The notes below the pieces were generated by a model that saw only the letters and a list, made by a program, of their open reading frames with translations, did not search any database and had not been told where the DNA came from. This document shows, piece by piece, positions 15,201 to 30,200 of a stretch of 64,000 nt of DNA. The DNA lies in contig VXAY01000115.1 of the NCBI GenBank assembly GCA_013399855.1, forward strand, positions 724,799 to 788,798, given 5' to 3'. The DNA is from Oxyruncus cristatus. Lineage: Eukaryota; Chordata; Aves; Passeriformes; Cotingidae. The translations under genes and the position numbers were made by a program. Every line of letters begins with the position of its first letter. Position 1 is the first letter of the stretch.

Positions 15201-18200
15201 TTGGTTATCTGACACGGTACCCTTCACACATATACTCTGAACAACCAGGTTTAATCTTTTTTTCAGGTCCAAAATTATTTTCCCCAGGAAATTCTGTCCA
15301 TATGAAGTCACAGTTTGCTTTCCCCAGCAGACTAACAAAACAGATCCCATTGCCAAGCAACATGGAGATGTTTCTTTTCATTCCCATTTGCAAGACGCTT
15401 TCTCTCCACAGTTTCTTCCTGGATATTTCAGTCATTTTCCCAATTACTGGATGAGCCTGTCAGACCCTAGGCCACAGATGGTTTCAAACTTTCTCATTTT
15501 CTAAGCTGTGTGGGCAAACCGGAGGTCATTTTGGTATTTGTTTTCACAAAACAAATCAAGCTACGTTTTCTAGCTTGATGTTTCAGCTAAGAAATAGGTA
15601 ATTTATTATTTGTCATCTAAAGCTAAGTAAACTTTAAGATTTCTTCTGTATACACTAACATTATATGTAAAAATGAGGCTCAAATCTTTTCAGTGTAACA
15701 ACAAGAGCTCTTGAAAATTCCGTCTGCCCACATTAAGAGGGAGAAACTGGGCACGGTTTCACAGAAAACAATAAAATGCATTTAATCATTTCATATTTCC
15801 TGTCTTCTGACAGATGATGCCTCCTGTTTCCTGGGAATGTCACATTATAAAGCACAGGACCTAGTGAAAACTTGGAAGATATTAAGGCAATGCTGTTAAT
15901 CAAACAGCAAAAAGAATTCCAAGTTACATTTCAAATAAACTAGATAATTATAATCATGCCAGACATTCCATCTATCATAGAAACAAAGGCAAAATCTTCA
16001 CTACTTTCATCACACCCACATCCTTAACAAAAAAAAAAGTATCCAAAGTCTGCTCTTACTCAGCTTTGGTCTCTCATCTAAGAGTTGTCAATACCAGGGC
16101 TAAGTACGTCTTGTTTGATGTGCTGGGAACATCTGCAAACAGTAACCAGACTATCCACGGATATCCTTCAAGAGCAGACTAGTCTTGAGGGAAATAGAAG
16201 ATAAAGTTGCTCCCCACCAGCCCCTTGTGCCCTTCCACCTTTCCTTAACAAGATGAACTCCCATTCTTATAGTATATGAAGAAAAAAACTACCTATTTAA
16301 GTCTCAATGATTGCATATTCAGCTGACCAAGGCCTTCCTTACACAGCAGATCTTACCAGATGGCAGCTTTGTGGCCACAGAAGAAATTATCCCCTTTAAT
16401 AGCGCCAGAAACGATTCATCTGCCATCACATTCCCCATGAAATTAATGCCAGGAACATTTTCACCACTCACACTAAGCAGTCGGGGACAAATATAACCCT
16501 GGACATTGGTGCTCCATTGTTTGCAGTGGCCACCTGTGAACTCACAGGTAGATTTTGAGGAGTTACAGGCTTAGTGATTTCTCTTCTGTTTCCTAGAGAG
16601 AACACCTTCCCAGCTGAATCACTGCACTTGCTGCTGCTGTCCAATGTTTGAACACAGTTTTGAGCATTTTAAATCACTGATCAGACTACTAAGTGACACA
16701 GGATACATTCTGAGATCACCTATCTGCTTCTTCAGTGACAGCTTGGCTGGACACACAGGATTTTACTGAACCCCAGGAACTGGAGACCCACACTGACAGT
16801 GCTGGACTGACATCTGCAGAGTCAACTCCTTCAGGGAAGGTTCAACAAAGGCAGTTCCTACGCCTCCTCTGCTCATAAATGAATTGCAAAACACAACTGC
16901 TGCATGAGAACTGCTCTGGAATTGTTTCTCACACAACACAGAGAAAACGTAGGCAAAAGTTAAAAAAAAAAAAAAAAAAAAGGGATCTGTGTCAAACTGC
17001 CAGAAATCACTTCTAATAGATGTTTTTAAAGCCAGAGTTTGCCAAAATTGTTGTTTTCTCTGCAGCATTTCAGGTAAGTCTACAGCTCACCACGGAAGTG
17101 CTGCTCCTTAAAGGTAACAGATGGAGAAGGGAGAGCTGTGGCAAGAACATTTTTAAGTTACATGTATACTTGAGAGTTTCTGTGACACTTTCCTTGGACA
17201 CCTTCACTTCCCTAAAGTCAATTCTCCACTTAGTGGCCCACACTGGAAGTCTCCCCGGATAACAGTATGGCTAATGCTTTAAATTGTTTTTACTTTCAGC
17301 CAGTCAGAAAAGCAGGGTTTCCTGCAGGGTTTCAGATATTGACACATTGAACAGTTCCTGGTTGCAACTTTAAGTTCCAGGTTTAATTAAGGAAATTAAG
17401 TTTTCCCACCAATTAAGGTGCTCCTTCAGAGGAATTATGTGCATGTACACCAGCAGTGAACTGGGCCCATTTCTCACACATATGCAGCAGTATTTGCTAA
17501 CGCCAAAGCCATGTGGGGAGGCACCCAGGAAATTCACTGTCGTATTTTAGCACTGTGGTTTTTTAGCTTTTTGATCAGAAATCTGATCCAGTCAGGTATG
17601 GATTAGCTGTGAACTGCCTCCTGGAAATCTCAGATCACATTACGATGCCCTTAAGTGATACAGTAGTTCACAGACCTGCCACCCTGTCACTGATGCACTT
17701 TCATGAAGGGACAGCAAATCCTGCTTTTACACAGAAACCATTTCCATGAGTATGCTGGAACCAGGCATAGGATTGACCCCTCAGCAATTTCTGGACAAGT
17801 CTCCCTCATGAAAGAGACACTTCTTGTTCTACTGATACTGGGATTCCAATGGATTTTTAAGAGTCCACTGACTACTTGCACATGAAAACCTCTGTTTATC
17901 CCTTCTCTGCAATCGAAATGCTGGCAATTATTACTGTTTGTGTGAGCTGACCTTCATGGCCACAGCCATCTCAGGCCCTGCTGCTTCTGACAGTGGTGCC
18001 TCACCTTCTACTTCAGCCTTTCTATTCCCTTCTGCCTGCAAAAGTCATCTGGCTGGAAAATAACTTGTCACTACAAACCAAGAGATTAATTTGCAGACAG
18101 ATCAGTTCTCTGGGTTGGTTCACCACACAGTGAAACGTTTGTACTGCCAGAATGGAGGCTGTGGGGAACCATGGTCAGAGCTTGACTACTTCTGCAACAG

Positions 18201-21200
18201 CCAGAACTTAGTCTCGAATAGGAAGTGAAACTACAGCTTTTGAAAATTAACTGGAGATGAGGAGGCTCAAAGAGAAACTAATGAGAGCTCTTGAACACTC
18301 TTTTAAAACAATGCATGGAATTAGTCCAGAGGAGCATATTAATATATGGGAGAAGAAAAAAAAAAACAGGTTCCTGCCTTTTCTAGATGTTCCTGTGTGT
18401 CTACACTGACTCAGCCCTAGCAAAAACATCTGCTTGTGCACAACTTCGCTAATTCTGTAGACATCACCAAAATACATTTCACAAGATGCTTTGCAGTAAT
18501 TGCCCTCTCCTACTCTCCGGATCCCTCGGGTGCAAAGTGCTTCTTTTGTGGCAACGGCTTTAAAGGAACTGAACTTTGCAGCAACACTCACAGCCAAGGC
18601 AGATACAACAATAAAAATGCACAGGTTTTTTAGTGCAACTGTATCCACAGCAAGCATTTCTGCTGGCATGGGTGTATGTTTCTCAAACCACATCACTTAA
18701 CAGCTCTGCCTATGGGAATCTGTAGTGCGATCCCCACTGACGGGGATCAAATGCCATCTAAAAAAAAAAAAAAGATTATCTAGTTCTGTTCAAAAGAAAG
18801 ATTATTTTTTTCCACGTATTGTAAAAGGTAAAGAATTCTGAATAATAATACATAGGATAAACAGAAAAATGCTGCATGAAAACTGAGGAAGAATTTGTGG
18901 GACACTCAGTCCGTGCAAAATATTTTAAAATAGGCTACACAGGGCAGGACCTTCCATATCAAGCTGAGCTATTTGATAGCCTGTTTGGTGCATTGCTTTA
19001 TCCTGCTAACATGGGATGTTGCACTTCTGTTTGTTCTAGGGAATACTATATTAACGCCATAACAGCCTGCAATTATGCAACGTACCTATTTTCCAAGTAA
19101 AATACAAAATACTTATCACCAGTGGTCAACATGCTCCACCATGGGACCTGAACCACTTCTTTGCTCAAGTACTCTTGTGTTACCCTTGGTAATTATGTAA
19201 CTACAGATGGCCGGTTCAGGTGTCACATCAATTTATTTCAGAACACATTGTGTCACTTGAAAGAACAAGGAGTTACAGAAATCTTATTGCTGGGCCCTTA
19301 CAAAGCTATACCCTCACTGAAAGGTTCATCCCCCCTATTAAAAGGGTTTTTGCAGTCTTCCTTGTCCCCAGCTATTTTAAGTTCCTGTCACAAGTACGAT
19401 CCACGTTAGGACTGTTTGCAGGGAATGTTAATTCAAAGCACAGGAGAGCATTAGTCATGCTGGACGGCCCCTTCAAGTTCTGCCAACATATTCAAGGTAT
19501 AGGTAATAAATCTGAGGTTTTCTGGCCTCCCTTCTTCCTCCCACCTTTCAGGAAACGCACACTCAGCCACACTTCAAAAGTAACGGAGAGGAGCAGTGTT
19601 AGGCACCCCGAGTATGCAAACCTGTGTTGTTTCAACACAAAAAATAAACCAAACAGTTCAGGTTAAACAAAAAGAGAAAGTTTGTAGGTCTTACTCCACG
19701 AACTCCTGCTAACAGCACCTGTGCCATTACATGCTTCCCCATCACTGAAGGGTTCATCATCAGAGTGTTTAAAGGCTGTGCAACACACAAATCGGTTTGA
19801 GAAAAGGGAATACTCTGGATTAATCCTGTAGAAGCAGAAAGACACACCAGGCTTTGTGGATTTAAAGATGGTTCAATGTTAGATCAAAAGACTGGGAGTA
19901 AACTCAGCAAGGTGAACATAAAGCCATAAGCAGTTTAAAGGCCATTTGTCACAATAATTACACAAGTAGTTCAATTGTTTCTCAGACACAAAGTGGCAAA
20001 AACATTCCTGAGAAAAATAAATCTTAACAGTCGTGATGCAGCAGAAAATAATTGATTTTGAATCACACTTGTTTGCTTTCGCATTTGAAAACAAAAAGTT
20101 GCATCTGGAGCTGAAGCATGGTATTTACTCAAGAGTGTAACTCATTTATCAGCAGATATCTCATTTCTAAAAGCAACACAAGAAGTTGTATTGGCTCTAA
20201 TGAATGCCATTAACTTCCTGCACCATTTAGAAGCACAAGTGCATTTGCATTCTTTGTAAAAGAAAAAAATCCAGCCCTTGTAACCTAAATCCCCAGGACT
20301 TTTTGGAAATTAGTCACTCCACAAATTATTTGCATGAAACAATAAAACCAACCATAAAATAGCATATGTAAGATACTGCAATGTTCATTGACCCCGCCGA
20401 GAGTAAAAAAGAACACAGAAGATTCTCGCAAACGTGTTTATGTTTATCAGATGCCGTGTGATGGAAATTTCTAAGCAGTCACTTGTGAACTTTGAAAAAG
20501 GGACGTTTTTAAGCCAATTCTGTAATTCTGCGCTGTCTAAAACTGCAGTATTTTATCAATTGCTCCAGAAGTTCACAGAAATTTTCTTGGGATGTAGCTA
20601 AGCAGTACAACACGTGTCTCCTGTCTGTACACGTGATGGACTCTGAAACCCAAGTGCCAAACTTATTAGTGTGTTGTTACTTCATGTCATGCCTTATGTA
20701 TCCATGAGTCCTATGTGCCAAAGGCTCCCTCCAGGGAACAGTCTGCTCACCTTCCACCTTATGCATCTCCTCACACAAATGTTTCCAATTAGGCAGAATT
20801 CCTAGATATATCTATCTGATACAGGTGGCACGAAGCCAAAAAAATTACTGCTCAGATTCCTCTTTGTGGGAGGGTCAAAGTCAGCTCTGGGAAAGCTCTA
20901 CATTGAAATTTTAAAATCTGGAGTTGGGAAATGTTGGGAAATTTGGTTCAGATAAGCTTTTTCTGAAAAAGATGCAGGGCTCCAGGATTCTGCTCTAGGT
21001 CAAATTCTGGTATCTTTATCCAAATGCCACGATGATTACATCATTTTAAAAAAGGCATGTCAAGCACTGTGAAATGAAGGCATCAAAGCACTTGGGCAGC
21101 TTCTCGAGCCAATCTCACAGTGACTAAGCGATATGGAATTTAGCAAAGTTGCTCACCTTCTTCATCCGACACATCCAGGACCTCAGTCATGGTTTCGGGT

Positions 21201-24200
21201 ACATTCAGCTTGTGTTTCTCTGTTACAGTCTGCAAAGACAGAACCATCAGTCCTCAGCTGAAACACCAAACAGAGTAGCAAAGTTTACAGCGGGATATTT
21301 TCAACACTGACAGCGGGGGGATGTGCTGAGGCATTTTATAATGTGCACCCCCTTCCCCTAACCTTCTTTTTTCATCTGTGCCCCAGAGGCTCCCATTCTC
21401 AGTGCTCTGTAAGGTAACATTTCTTCTGGCAGAAAAGTGTAAGGCCATAAAGATAACGTGCTGCTGAGAGGAATAAAATTTACTTATAAATGGTGCATGT
21501 AGAACAATTCAGCTCAATGTTTCCAAGACGATTTTGAAGTGAATTAGGTAATGTCTAGAGAAGAGCTTCAGAAAGTTGTATGTGGCATATGGAAATTATT
21601 AAATCGTAAAGCATTTGGAAATGAAGTTATGAATGATGTGAAATTCCTAAACTAAAAAAAGATGTGAAGGATTTACACAGATCACTTGAAACATTTCTCC
21701 CCCCCCCAAAAAAAATGCCTACACTGCATATTAATGATATCCTTTTCATAAATCATGTACATTCCCCCAAAGTATGTTCCCATCAGAAGGAAAAAAAAAG
21801 GTTATTTGAAGATTCTGATGTATTTTGTGCACCTAAAAGCTTAAAATATTGCAAATCAAGGCAAGTATGAACTGAGGAATAGTGGGAGAACACTGGTTAA
21901 ACACAAGACCACAAAGCAGGAGAACACTGGAAGATATTTTTTATATAATTTTATCTTCATAAATGATTCCTGGAAGAAAACAGATGATGATCGGGGTGCT
22001 GAATCAAGAACGGGGACATCCTTTTAGCACCAAGATACAGTCTGGAGAAGGACATGCAGAACACAACAAGAGAAATAGCAGGAAGTGAGAGGTGTGAAAA
22101 AGTTGCCCGCAGGAAACTCTTCAGCGTGTTACGATACAGGACACAAAATGCCAAGGGCTTAAAAAAGAGCAGTGAGCAAAACTGCATTAGTCACAACCAA
22201 GAAATAACTATTTCCCTGGCTCCACCCAGCTGTGCAGCCAGTCAGCTGAACTGGGGAGCTGGAGGGCAGTGCACATGTGGCCTTTAAGGTATGCAGGAGC
22301 AGATGTGCCCCTCTGGCATGGAGGGGAGTGCCAGGAGGCCGCCTGTGTTTCCTGGGAAGCTCCCACTGAGGCAGTGCTTCAGCCCCTGCTGTAGATAGTA
22401 TCTATCCTACATAAATTACCACTATGTGCAAAAGGAGGGAAGGAGGATAAAATGAGAGGGATAATTAAAGTCAGCCAAACCCTGAGTCCCTTGTGCAACG
22501 TTCTTTTGGGAAAATGCCCACTGATATCAAGCAGTGAAGTCAACAGCAGTTTTTGTTGCACAGAATTTACTCGTTATTTCCTGATCCTGTTGTATATTCT
22601 CTAATACTAACAAACCCACAAAGACAGCGTTCTTGATTATTGTAACATACTGCACTTTCATAAACAACTATGTTACCAACCGTGTAATTACTTTGCAACT
22701 TTGTTTTAAAAGTCTGCTTTACATGTTTCAAATCTATTTAACTGTGACAGCAGTTTTCAGTTCACCCTCCTGAGGAACAGGGAGTGAACAATGCCCTTTG
22801 CCTCAACTGGCAAACCCAATTAGGCCCCCCAAGTTCGCTCTTACCCAGGAGTAAAGACAACTAATTACTTCTGTTGCAGCAGAACACATGTTCGGGGTTG
22901 AAAACTACTTTATATTCACCGAATGCCTCTGCCAATATGTCTGACTTTCCCCCCTGTATTCCCAAGGCTTTCCTTGGATAGAAATGTCAGGCAGCAGTGG
23001 GGTGACAAGGCCAGTGATGACAGATGGGGAGGACGCTGTCACTCAGGTGACAGTGACCTTGTCTCTTCAACAGCACAGTTAACAAATAAGTGAGACAATA
23101 AGCTCAAGTAAACCCCAAGTTACAGGTATAGAGGCTCACTGTATACTTTTCTTTTACTCTGTTCTATTTACCATTACATTAACTTATTAATAACTTAGGT
23201 TTTTACAGGCCCCTATATAATAACAGTCTGGCCTCTGACTAAGGCTCTCAGACATTATTATTTATTAACAGAGAAGCAGGGATACTTTCCTATCAGTCAG
23301 GAAAAAAAAAAATTATTACATAATTTAACAATTGAAAGGAAGTTTGGAAAAGAGACTCAAAAGAGTGTGTGTGCACGTGCGTGTTTCAGAAGAACAAAAA
23401 GTCTGCAAGGCCCTCTTTGGAACACTGAACTCAGCAAGAATCATTCATTCTACTTAATTCCTAATTCTACTTAATCATTAATTCTAACCCCAACAACTTC
23501 TGTTGGGAAATTATGTTTTTAAAGGAAGTTCTAATGTAAAACTAGATTTTTTTTTTTTAATTGATAGGCACATCAAATACTCTCAAAATTTAAAATCCAT
23601 GTCTAGCCTCATGTGACTTGGAAAATTACTCAATGTGTGTTGCTTAAACTCCCTATTGTTCAGTGCCACTGAAAATTCCATTATGGACTTTACTTCAAGC
23701 TTCTGTATTGGAGGCTTTCATTGTAAGAGCAGATTTTCATCTGGTGGCAGAGAATAGTTCAGGTATACAAACCCATATGTGCTTTCAGCAATGACTTACT
23801 GAACAGCACCAAAACAACCCCAAAGCTCCTCATATATTCATCTGTCCACAGGAAGTCTATGCTTGTTTGTATAAAAGCTCCAAAACTTAATTGCACAGCA
23901 AACCTCTGAAAGTCCGGTTTACTCTGATTTATTTCCTACTCATCTCTAATCTTTCAGTAAAAAAAAAAAAAAAAAGTGCACTTTATTCCCTCTATTGCTT
24001 TATATTCCTGTGGCTCCACTAATAACACCACTAATGCAAGTAAGAGGAAGATTTGTTCCAAGTTAGAGCAAAGCAAGGCTTTGGCACTGGAGATCTTTTC
24101 CTCATCTCCAACGCCACAGTGACTTGAATATCAATAAAGCATCAGGCTGCCTGACATCCTCCAGGCAGGGCTCCGCCACAAGCCCAGGGAATGAGGTAGC

Positions 24201-27200
24201 TATGGTGACAGCACCTTCTTTGCAGGGCTGAACACTGCGTGCAGGTTTGGCAACACCAGCCTCACCATCTGGAGAACTTTACAGCAGGGAGCGCCTGGTA
24301 TTTATCCCTCCTCTTTAGGACTTGTTGTACATTATGTTTAATCAACATTCCCCACCACGAACACTGCCACCAGAGTACAAATTCCATAGATCCCTAAGGT
24401 AGGAGGTTCAGATGAATGCACAGCTGGAGAATCCGCTGAGTTTATCGAGGGTTCTCACCTGGCTTTCAAAGCGCACAGGCACAGGCCAAGATTTCAGACT
24501 TGTCTTATCTGCAAGTGTTAAAGGTCGACTCTGCAAGTAAGGTTCAGCATTGGACTCAGTCCTAAACCCCAGGCATCAGGTATCCGGTAGAAAAATCCAT
24601 TACCCTCAAAGTTTAAAGAAATATTTACCCAAAGTAAATAACTCACAGGTGTCTTTTCATAGTGTAATCCCTGTTATTACAAAGCTCTAACACTTACAAA
24701 AGACAAGGTACAAGGCTGTGCAGTGCAACGCAATGTACAACAGAAAGGAAGCTACAACTTATATCAATAAATGACAATAAATGAGAAAGGTGTGCCAGGA
24801 CACAGCACAGAGAACAGCAAAGGGGTGCTTGGAGGCTAAAAAATATTCTTTTGCAAAGAGCTAAAGTTCCTCAAAAAATGTTACCTAGTTTTTGTTTTCC
24901 TAAATCTCTGATTAGACACACATGTGTGTATGCACATACACGTGTGATGTCCTATATGACTGAACAAGAACATGAAGTAATAACAACAAAGACATACAGA
25001 CTTTATTAGAGACTTCTGGAATTACTCTGGAATTTCTTGTCCAAACCTGACTCAGCCTGATCTTTGCAAATCATTAATAAATTATGACTCACTCTATTTG
25101 TAACCTTATTCCATCTTCCTCGGTTCATATCAGTGGGACTTGTTGTCAGCATGCAACAAAATTAAAATTATTTTCCCATTTCTTTACAAGATATTTTGTA
25201 TTTCTTCCCTTCTTCTAACCCTCCCCCTGACTGAGCAGTGGCATCTTTTAAGTAATCTGTGGATTTTTAAAGCTCTGAGCTTCTAAATGACATGTAGAGC
25301 TGTTTTCTAGACTGTTAATCCTTCTTGAAAAAAGATAAAAAAATTGAACAAAAAGGCATGACCTTACAACAGTGTTTCAAGGTAAATGCAGTAATTGAGA
25401 TTAAATTGAATTTAATTATGCACTTTTCCTAATGTTCTCCCTTCCTACCTGCTAAGACACGTGTAGATGAGAGGTAAAAGTCCAAGAAGAGAAAACCTTT
25501 CCCTCCCAGGGTGTCCAAATAGATGAGTTTTTCCTGGCTTAAAGCTGCAGTACCACCTTGCTGACGTTCAGCGCACACACACTATTCACAAACCCTGACA
25601 TCAAAATACACACTCCAAGAGTGTGGGGGACTCAGCACATAAGGAAAGATTCCTTTGTATTTGGAAAAACAGGATCTGTTTGAACTGGAAGCGACTTGAG
25701 TAAGAAGATGATGGATGAGATCCACAGCCATCCCATGAGCATCATCAGGCTTGGCACCAGGCCACGGCTGCACAGTCCAAACGTGAGGACACCGTGATGT
25801 GCCACAAGGGTTGAGCCTCGGTCGGTGTCACAGTTGTAGAGATGTAAGGCCAGGTGGGAAAGGAGAGGTGAAAAGAGAAACAGGATGTAAGCAACACCAC
25901 ACAAACTTCTGCAAAGTTTGGGCTTGCAGCTTAGACCCAGACCTAGACAAAGTTTTACTCTGCTTTTCAAGAGTTGTTTTCCATCTCTGTGCACACAGAT
26001 TTTGCTCCCAAGCTCAGTGGAGCCTGTGGTGTTGCACACACCTCCACATGCTTAAAAGATACACTGCAGGCACCGGAGCAAAAATCCAACAGAAAGGGGG
26101 GGGGGCTAAAACCAGAAAACAAAAAAAAAAAAGAGTGAAAAGGTACATGGAGAGCCTGAGGGACGGGGAGAAAGACAACACTGTGAATAGAGAAGAGACA
26201 TCGTAATGCACGTGCAACTCACAGTTGTGGTGGTGGTGATCTCCTCCGTTACAACCTTCAGCGTGTCCACCACTGAGATGTATCCCAGGCGCCTGGCGAT
26301 GGCTAAGGCAGTGTTACCATTCTGAAGGGAGAGCAGAGGGGGGAGAGCGCTGAGAGGGAGGACTGTGATGTGAACCAATGAGATCACGCTCCGCGCTGCA
26401 TGAGCCAGCATTTCCATCCAAAACAAGGCACAGCCTAGGAAAATCACTGCTTTTTTACCGTTGCATCTGACTCTCTCTTTGTAACTTCTTTAAGACTATA
26501 GCCCCGGTCGCCATGGTAACACAACACACTTACATCTGCCAGATAGTCCAAATACTAAAGGCTGTATGGTTTAACCCTTCAGGGCTCAAACCTCACTGTA
26601 CAGCACGTGTCTTGCCTGCAGAAGTTTGTGGTTTATTTTGCATAAACATCAGAAATACTCTACTAAAGTAATTTAAAATGTTACAGTTTCACTCCCAGTT
26701 GAAACTATTAAACCTTTATCAGATACAAGTCCTTCCCCTGGGAATAAAAGATTACAGCTGTGTTGTCCACATACACTTCTATTCCTTCATACAACAAAAA
26801 TGCATCTCCAATAAAAGTACACAAAAGCTCACGATCTAACAAACACAAAACACAAAAGGCTTGGGGGGAGGAATTAGTTTCCATTTAAATATAATTATTT
26901 GCAGTTTGAATGCTCATAATATATAGACGTGTCATTCATTAAATGCACATTAAAATGATAACTTAGTAAGTGTTTTGGCTTATTTATCCTCATTTTACCA
27001 CCTGAAACACTGGCAGTCCACGGTCCCCATATCACTCAGCCTGGGGAGCAGAGGAAGGGATGTGTTCCACGGTTCTTTGTAAAGAGCTCTACCCAGAATT
27101 TTTCCATGTTGTTCCACACTGAACCAAGGGACAACATGCTGGCCTGCTGGGGAATCATGGAATGTCACTGTACTGCTCTTTGCAATGAAATGATTTCTCT

Positions 27201-30200
27201 TGTGACCCCACTGTGCAGGATATCAGCCTGAGGGCTTCTCTCTACTTCAGTACTGGCTTTAGTTACCTATAATTTAAACTCTGCTCTGTTAGTCTAGCTC
27301 AGCAGCCCTGCAGCAACACAGGCTTTGTGGATTAGCAGCACAAAATGAATAGATTAGCATCTTCGCAGCACAAATAATTTGACTGCTACCATCACTTGTA
27401 ACCCACTCCCATGTTCTACTGCCAGATGTCTCAAGTTGAAACGCTCTCTTTTCTTAAGCCAGAGGTTGCTGTGTGCAGACAAGGACAGATCTACTACCTG
27501 AGGAAGCATGTAAATGGTGTAACACACACCCTTAAGTCTCTGCTAGGACTTGGGTTAGGTAGCCCCAATGTGAGGACTGAGATCCAAGTCAAGAGATCTT
27601 TGGCTGAACATGCCAAATAGTGCCTGCAGCTCCAAAAGGCGACTACAGTGGTGTGTCACCTGACGATCTGGTGCACAAACTGGTATTTTGGACAACTTCA
27701 CCCAAGATTACTCAGTGTGATGGTTCCAGGACCCAACAAGGCGCCAGTGCTGATTTAAGCACGCGCAGTACGTACACATGGAAAGCCGATCCACTCTGGG
27801 GAATGACATGAGATTTGGACACTCTGGCTGCATTTTAACGATTACCCAATTAGAGGTGACTAATAACAACATCAATGTGAAATGGGACTGTCGCATTCCT
27901 GGCTGACTGTGGGGAGGGAGCCGTGCCAGAAGTTACGGATGGTCTTTGAGGAGGCATTAACTTCTGTGAACTCAGCAAGAACACGAAACAGATCCAGCGG
28001 AGAGAGGGACAGAAATTCGGGTCTAAATTTTCAAAAAAAGCCCAGGTTCTGAACTGCCCTCAATTTTAATGGAAAATTCCTTATGGAGATATCAGTTTAC
28101 AGACACAGGAAAACTGAACAAGGCCAGTACAGCCAGCTGTGGCCAGCCCGACCCTGCAGCTCAGAAATCTGTTTCTCCCCCTCACATTTAGCTCAGTGCA
28201 CAGTTAGACCAGATCTGAACTACCTTAAGAGGATAAGGAAAAGTAGAGGAAGAGACATTTACACATCTGACAACCAGCTGTATGAGGAATACTTTTGCCA
28301 AAACAACAACTTGCTCTCAAGCCTTAAGAAAGGAAAGAAAAGAACTGTCCAGGGAAATAAGTTCCCACTGGCAGGTCCCAGACTTACCGTGGTGATGGCG
28401 TTGGGCTTGGCCCCGTGCTGGAGCAGGACATTGATGATGTGAGTGTGGCCTTGCTGAGCAGCTTGGTGAAGAGGGGTGTACCCATTCTGCTGACAAGCAA
28501 AGCAAACAAACAAAGAACAACAAGCGCCAATAATTAGATTAGAAACTTCACTTTGCTTCCTTCTGCTCCTTTTGAGACATCTCAAACATAAATTATGCCA
28601 TCAATTGACCAAAAGATGATAATCCTTCAGTAACAATGTTTTCCTTTCCCAGATTTATGAAAATATAAAGGAAGATAATATTTTAATTCAGAAATCATCT
28701 TTATCTCACAATATAAGAAATCCCTGAAAAAAACATTTCTCCCTCATTTCCTAAATCAGAGGGAGGAAAAATGAGGAACAGCAAAGTTAAAGTGGCAAGT
28801 TAAGGGCACAGAATCATAGCTGAGGCAGAGAACATTCAACTTGTTCTCACATCTTAGTTTTCAACACAAGCCTCAAGATTTGCCTTTAAAATATTTGAGC
28901 CAATTTAAAAAAGTGTATTAATTTTACCAGAAGTGGTTAGAGCCTTCTTGCTTTTTAAAAGGCTAACAGCATGTACGTACTAAAAATGTCAATCAACTTT
29001 AGCTTTGCCTTCAAAAGGCTGGACCAAGCTGTAATTACACTTACAAACATGTACACAGTGCCTGTATTAATAAAGACTCTTAACTCCACATACTTCTCTG
29101 CTCCAGTGATTCGTTCTAATGTCACACAAGACAGAAACACAACCCGAGTGCACTGCAGCTGGCTCATCTGAGATGGTATTGTGTAAGTCCAGCCAGGCAG
29201 TTCATTTACAAAATTATTTGCAATTGGCTTTGAAAGCAGGCAGAGAAGAAACTGGAAGAAAACCCCGAGCTGATCTCACTGTACACTTACGTAAAGCCTG
29301 GGGGCAGGCTCTGAAAGACATGCTCTGAGAGGTATCTCTGTGGCAAACCAACAGATGCAAGTAATGCTTTGCACTGCTAATTAAACACTGATAGTTCAGA
29401 ACTGTTACAGGTCTTACTATGAGTGCATGGACTGCTAGGAACTCGAAGGAGGATCTACTGTAGGTTCTAGGGTAAAGTAAATTCACTATCTTTACTTAAA
29501 TATTATTCCAGTCCTTCAAAATCAGAATTCAGCCCTATTATTTTTCACAAAGCTTCATGCAGGCTTTCCCTAGTTAAATCCCAAGCTGCAACAGAGGTTA
29601 CTTAGCCTTTAACATGCCTATCCCTGAATGCAGCCAGGAGGGATTTGCTCTTTAAACTGAGTCCACAGTGCTGTTTGACAGACTGCCAGTATTTTTATCG
29701 GTCCCCAGGTGTGAGATTTTGGAGAAGTGCTGCCTCACACAAACTTGCTGACTTTAATGAAATTACTATAAATACGTGAAATACCTGGGTAAATGGAATC
29801 AGAATCTGCCCCAGTGGCACCTTAAATACAGAGAGAGACCTAATACTAAAGATGTAAGTTTTTCTGTCCCTTGAGCTAGCCTCCAAATACCTCAGCTGAA
29901 TACCTTGGCAGCTATAGTTTGGATCCTTCCAGTGTCTGTTTTATTAATTCTCATCAGCTGCTCTAGTGGTGTTGCCTGTCCTTTTGAAATACCTGTGTTT
30001 TGCCCATTGATTTTGGGTGATCCCCTGAGGGATGAGCCAGAATCTTTATTATTTGGCTTATTCTTACCACACTGAGCTGTGACCACAGTGATGAAGGAAG
30101 TGCTACTTTGAGCAATAAGTCCATCCCACAGCTCACAGTTGGGGACACAGGAGATGGGCAGAGGGACCAGCACACTACACACCAGTGATTCTGATGGGAT

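Noticed and set aside
18247..18696. 149-codon minus-strand frame with a hydrophobic stretch resembling a signal peptide
   Set aside because: A poly-F run derives from a simple A tract, there is no known homolog, and a single hydrophobic run is common in random frames.
14562..21156. Possible extra linker exon as in ANK3
   Set aside because: No sequence resembling the known insert was found on the minus strand.
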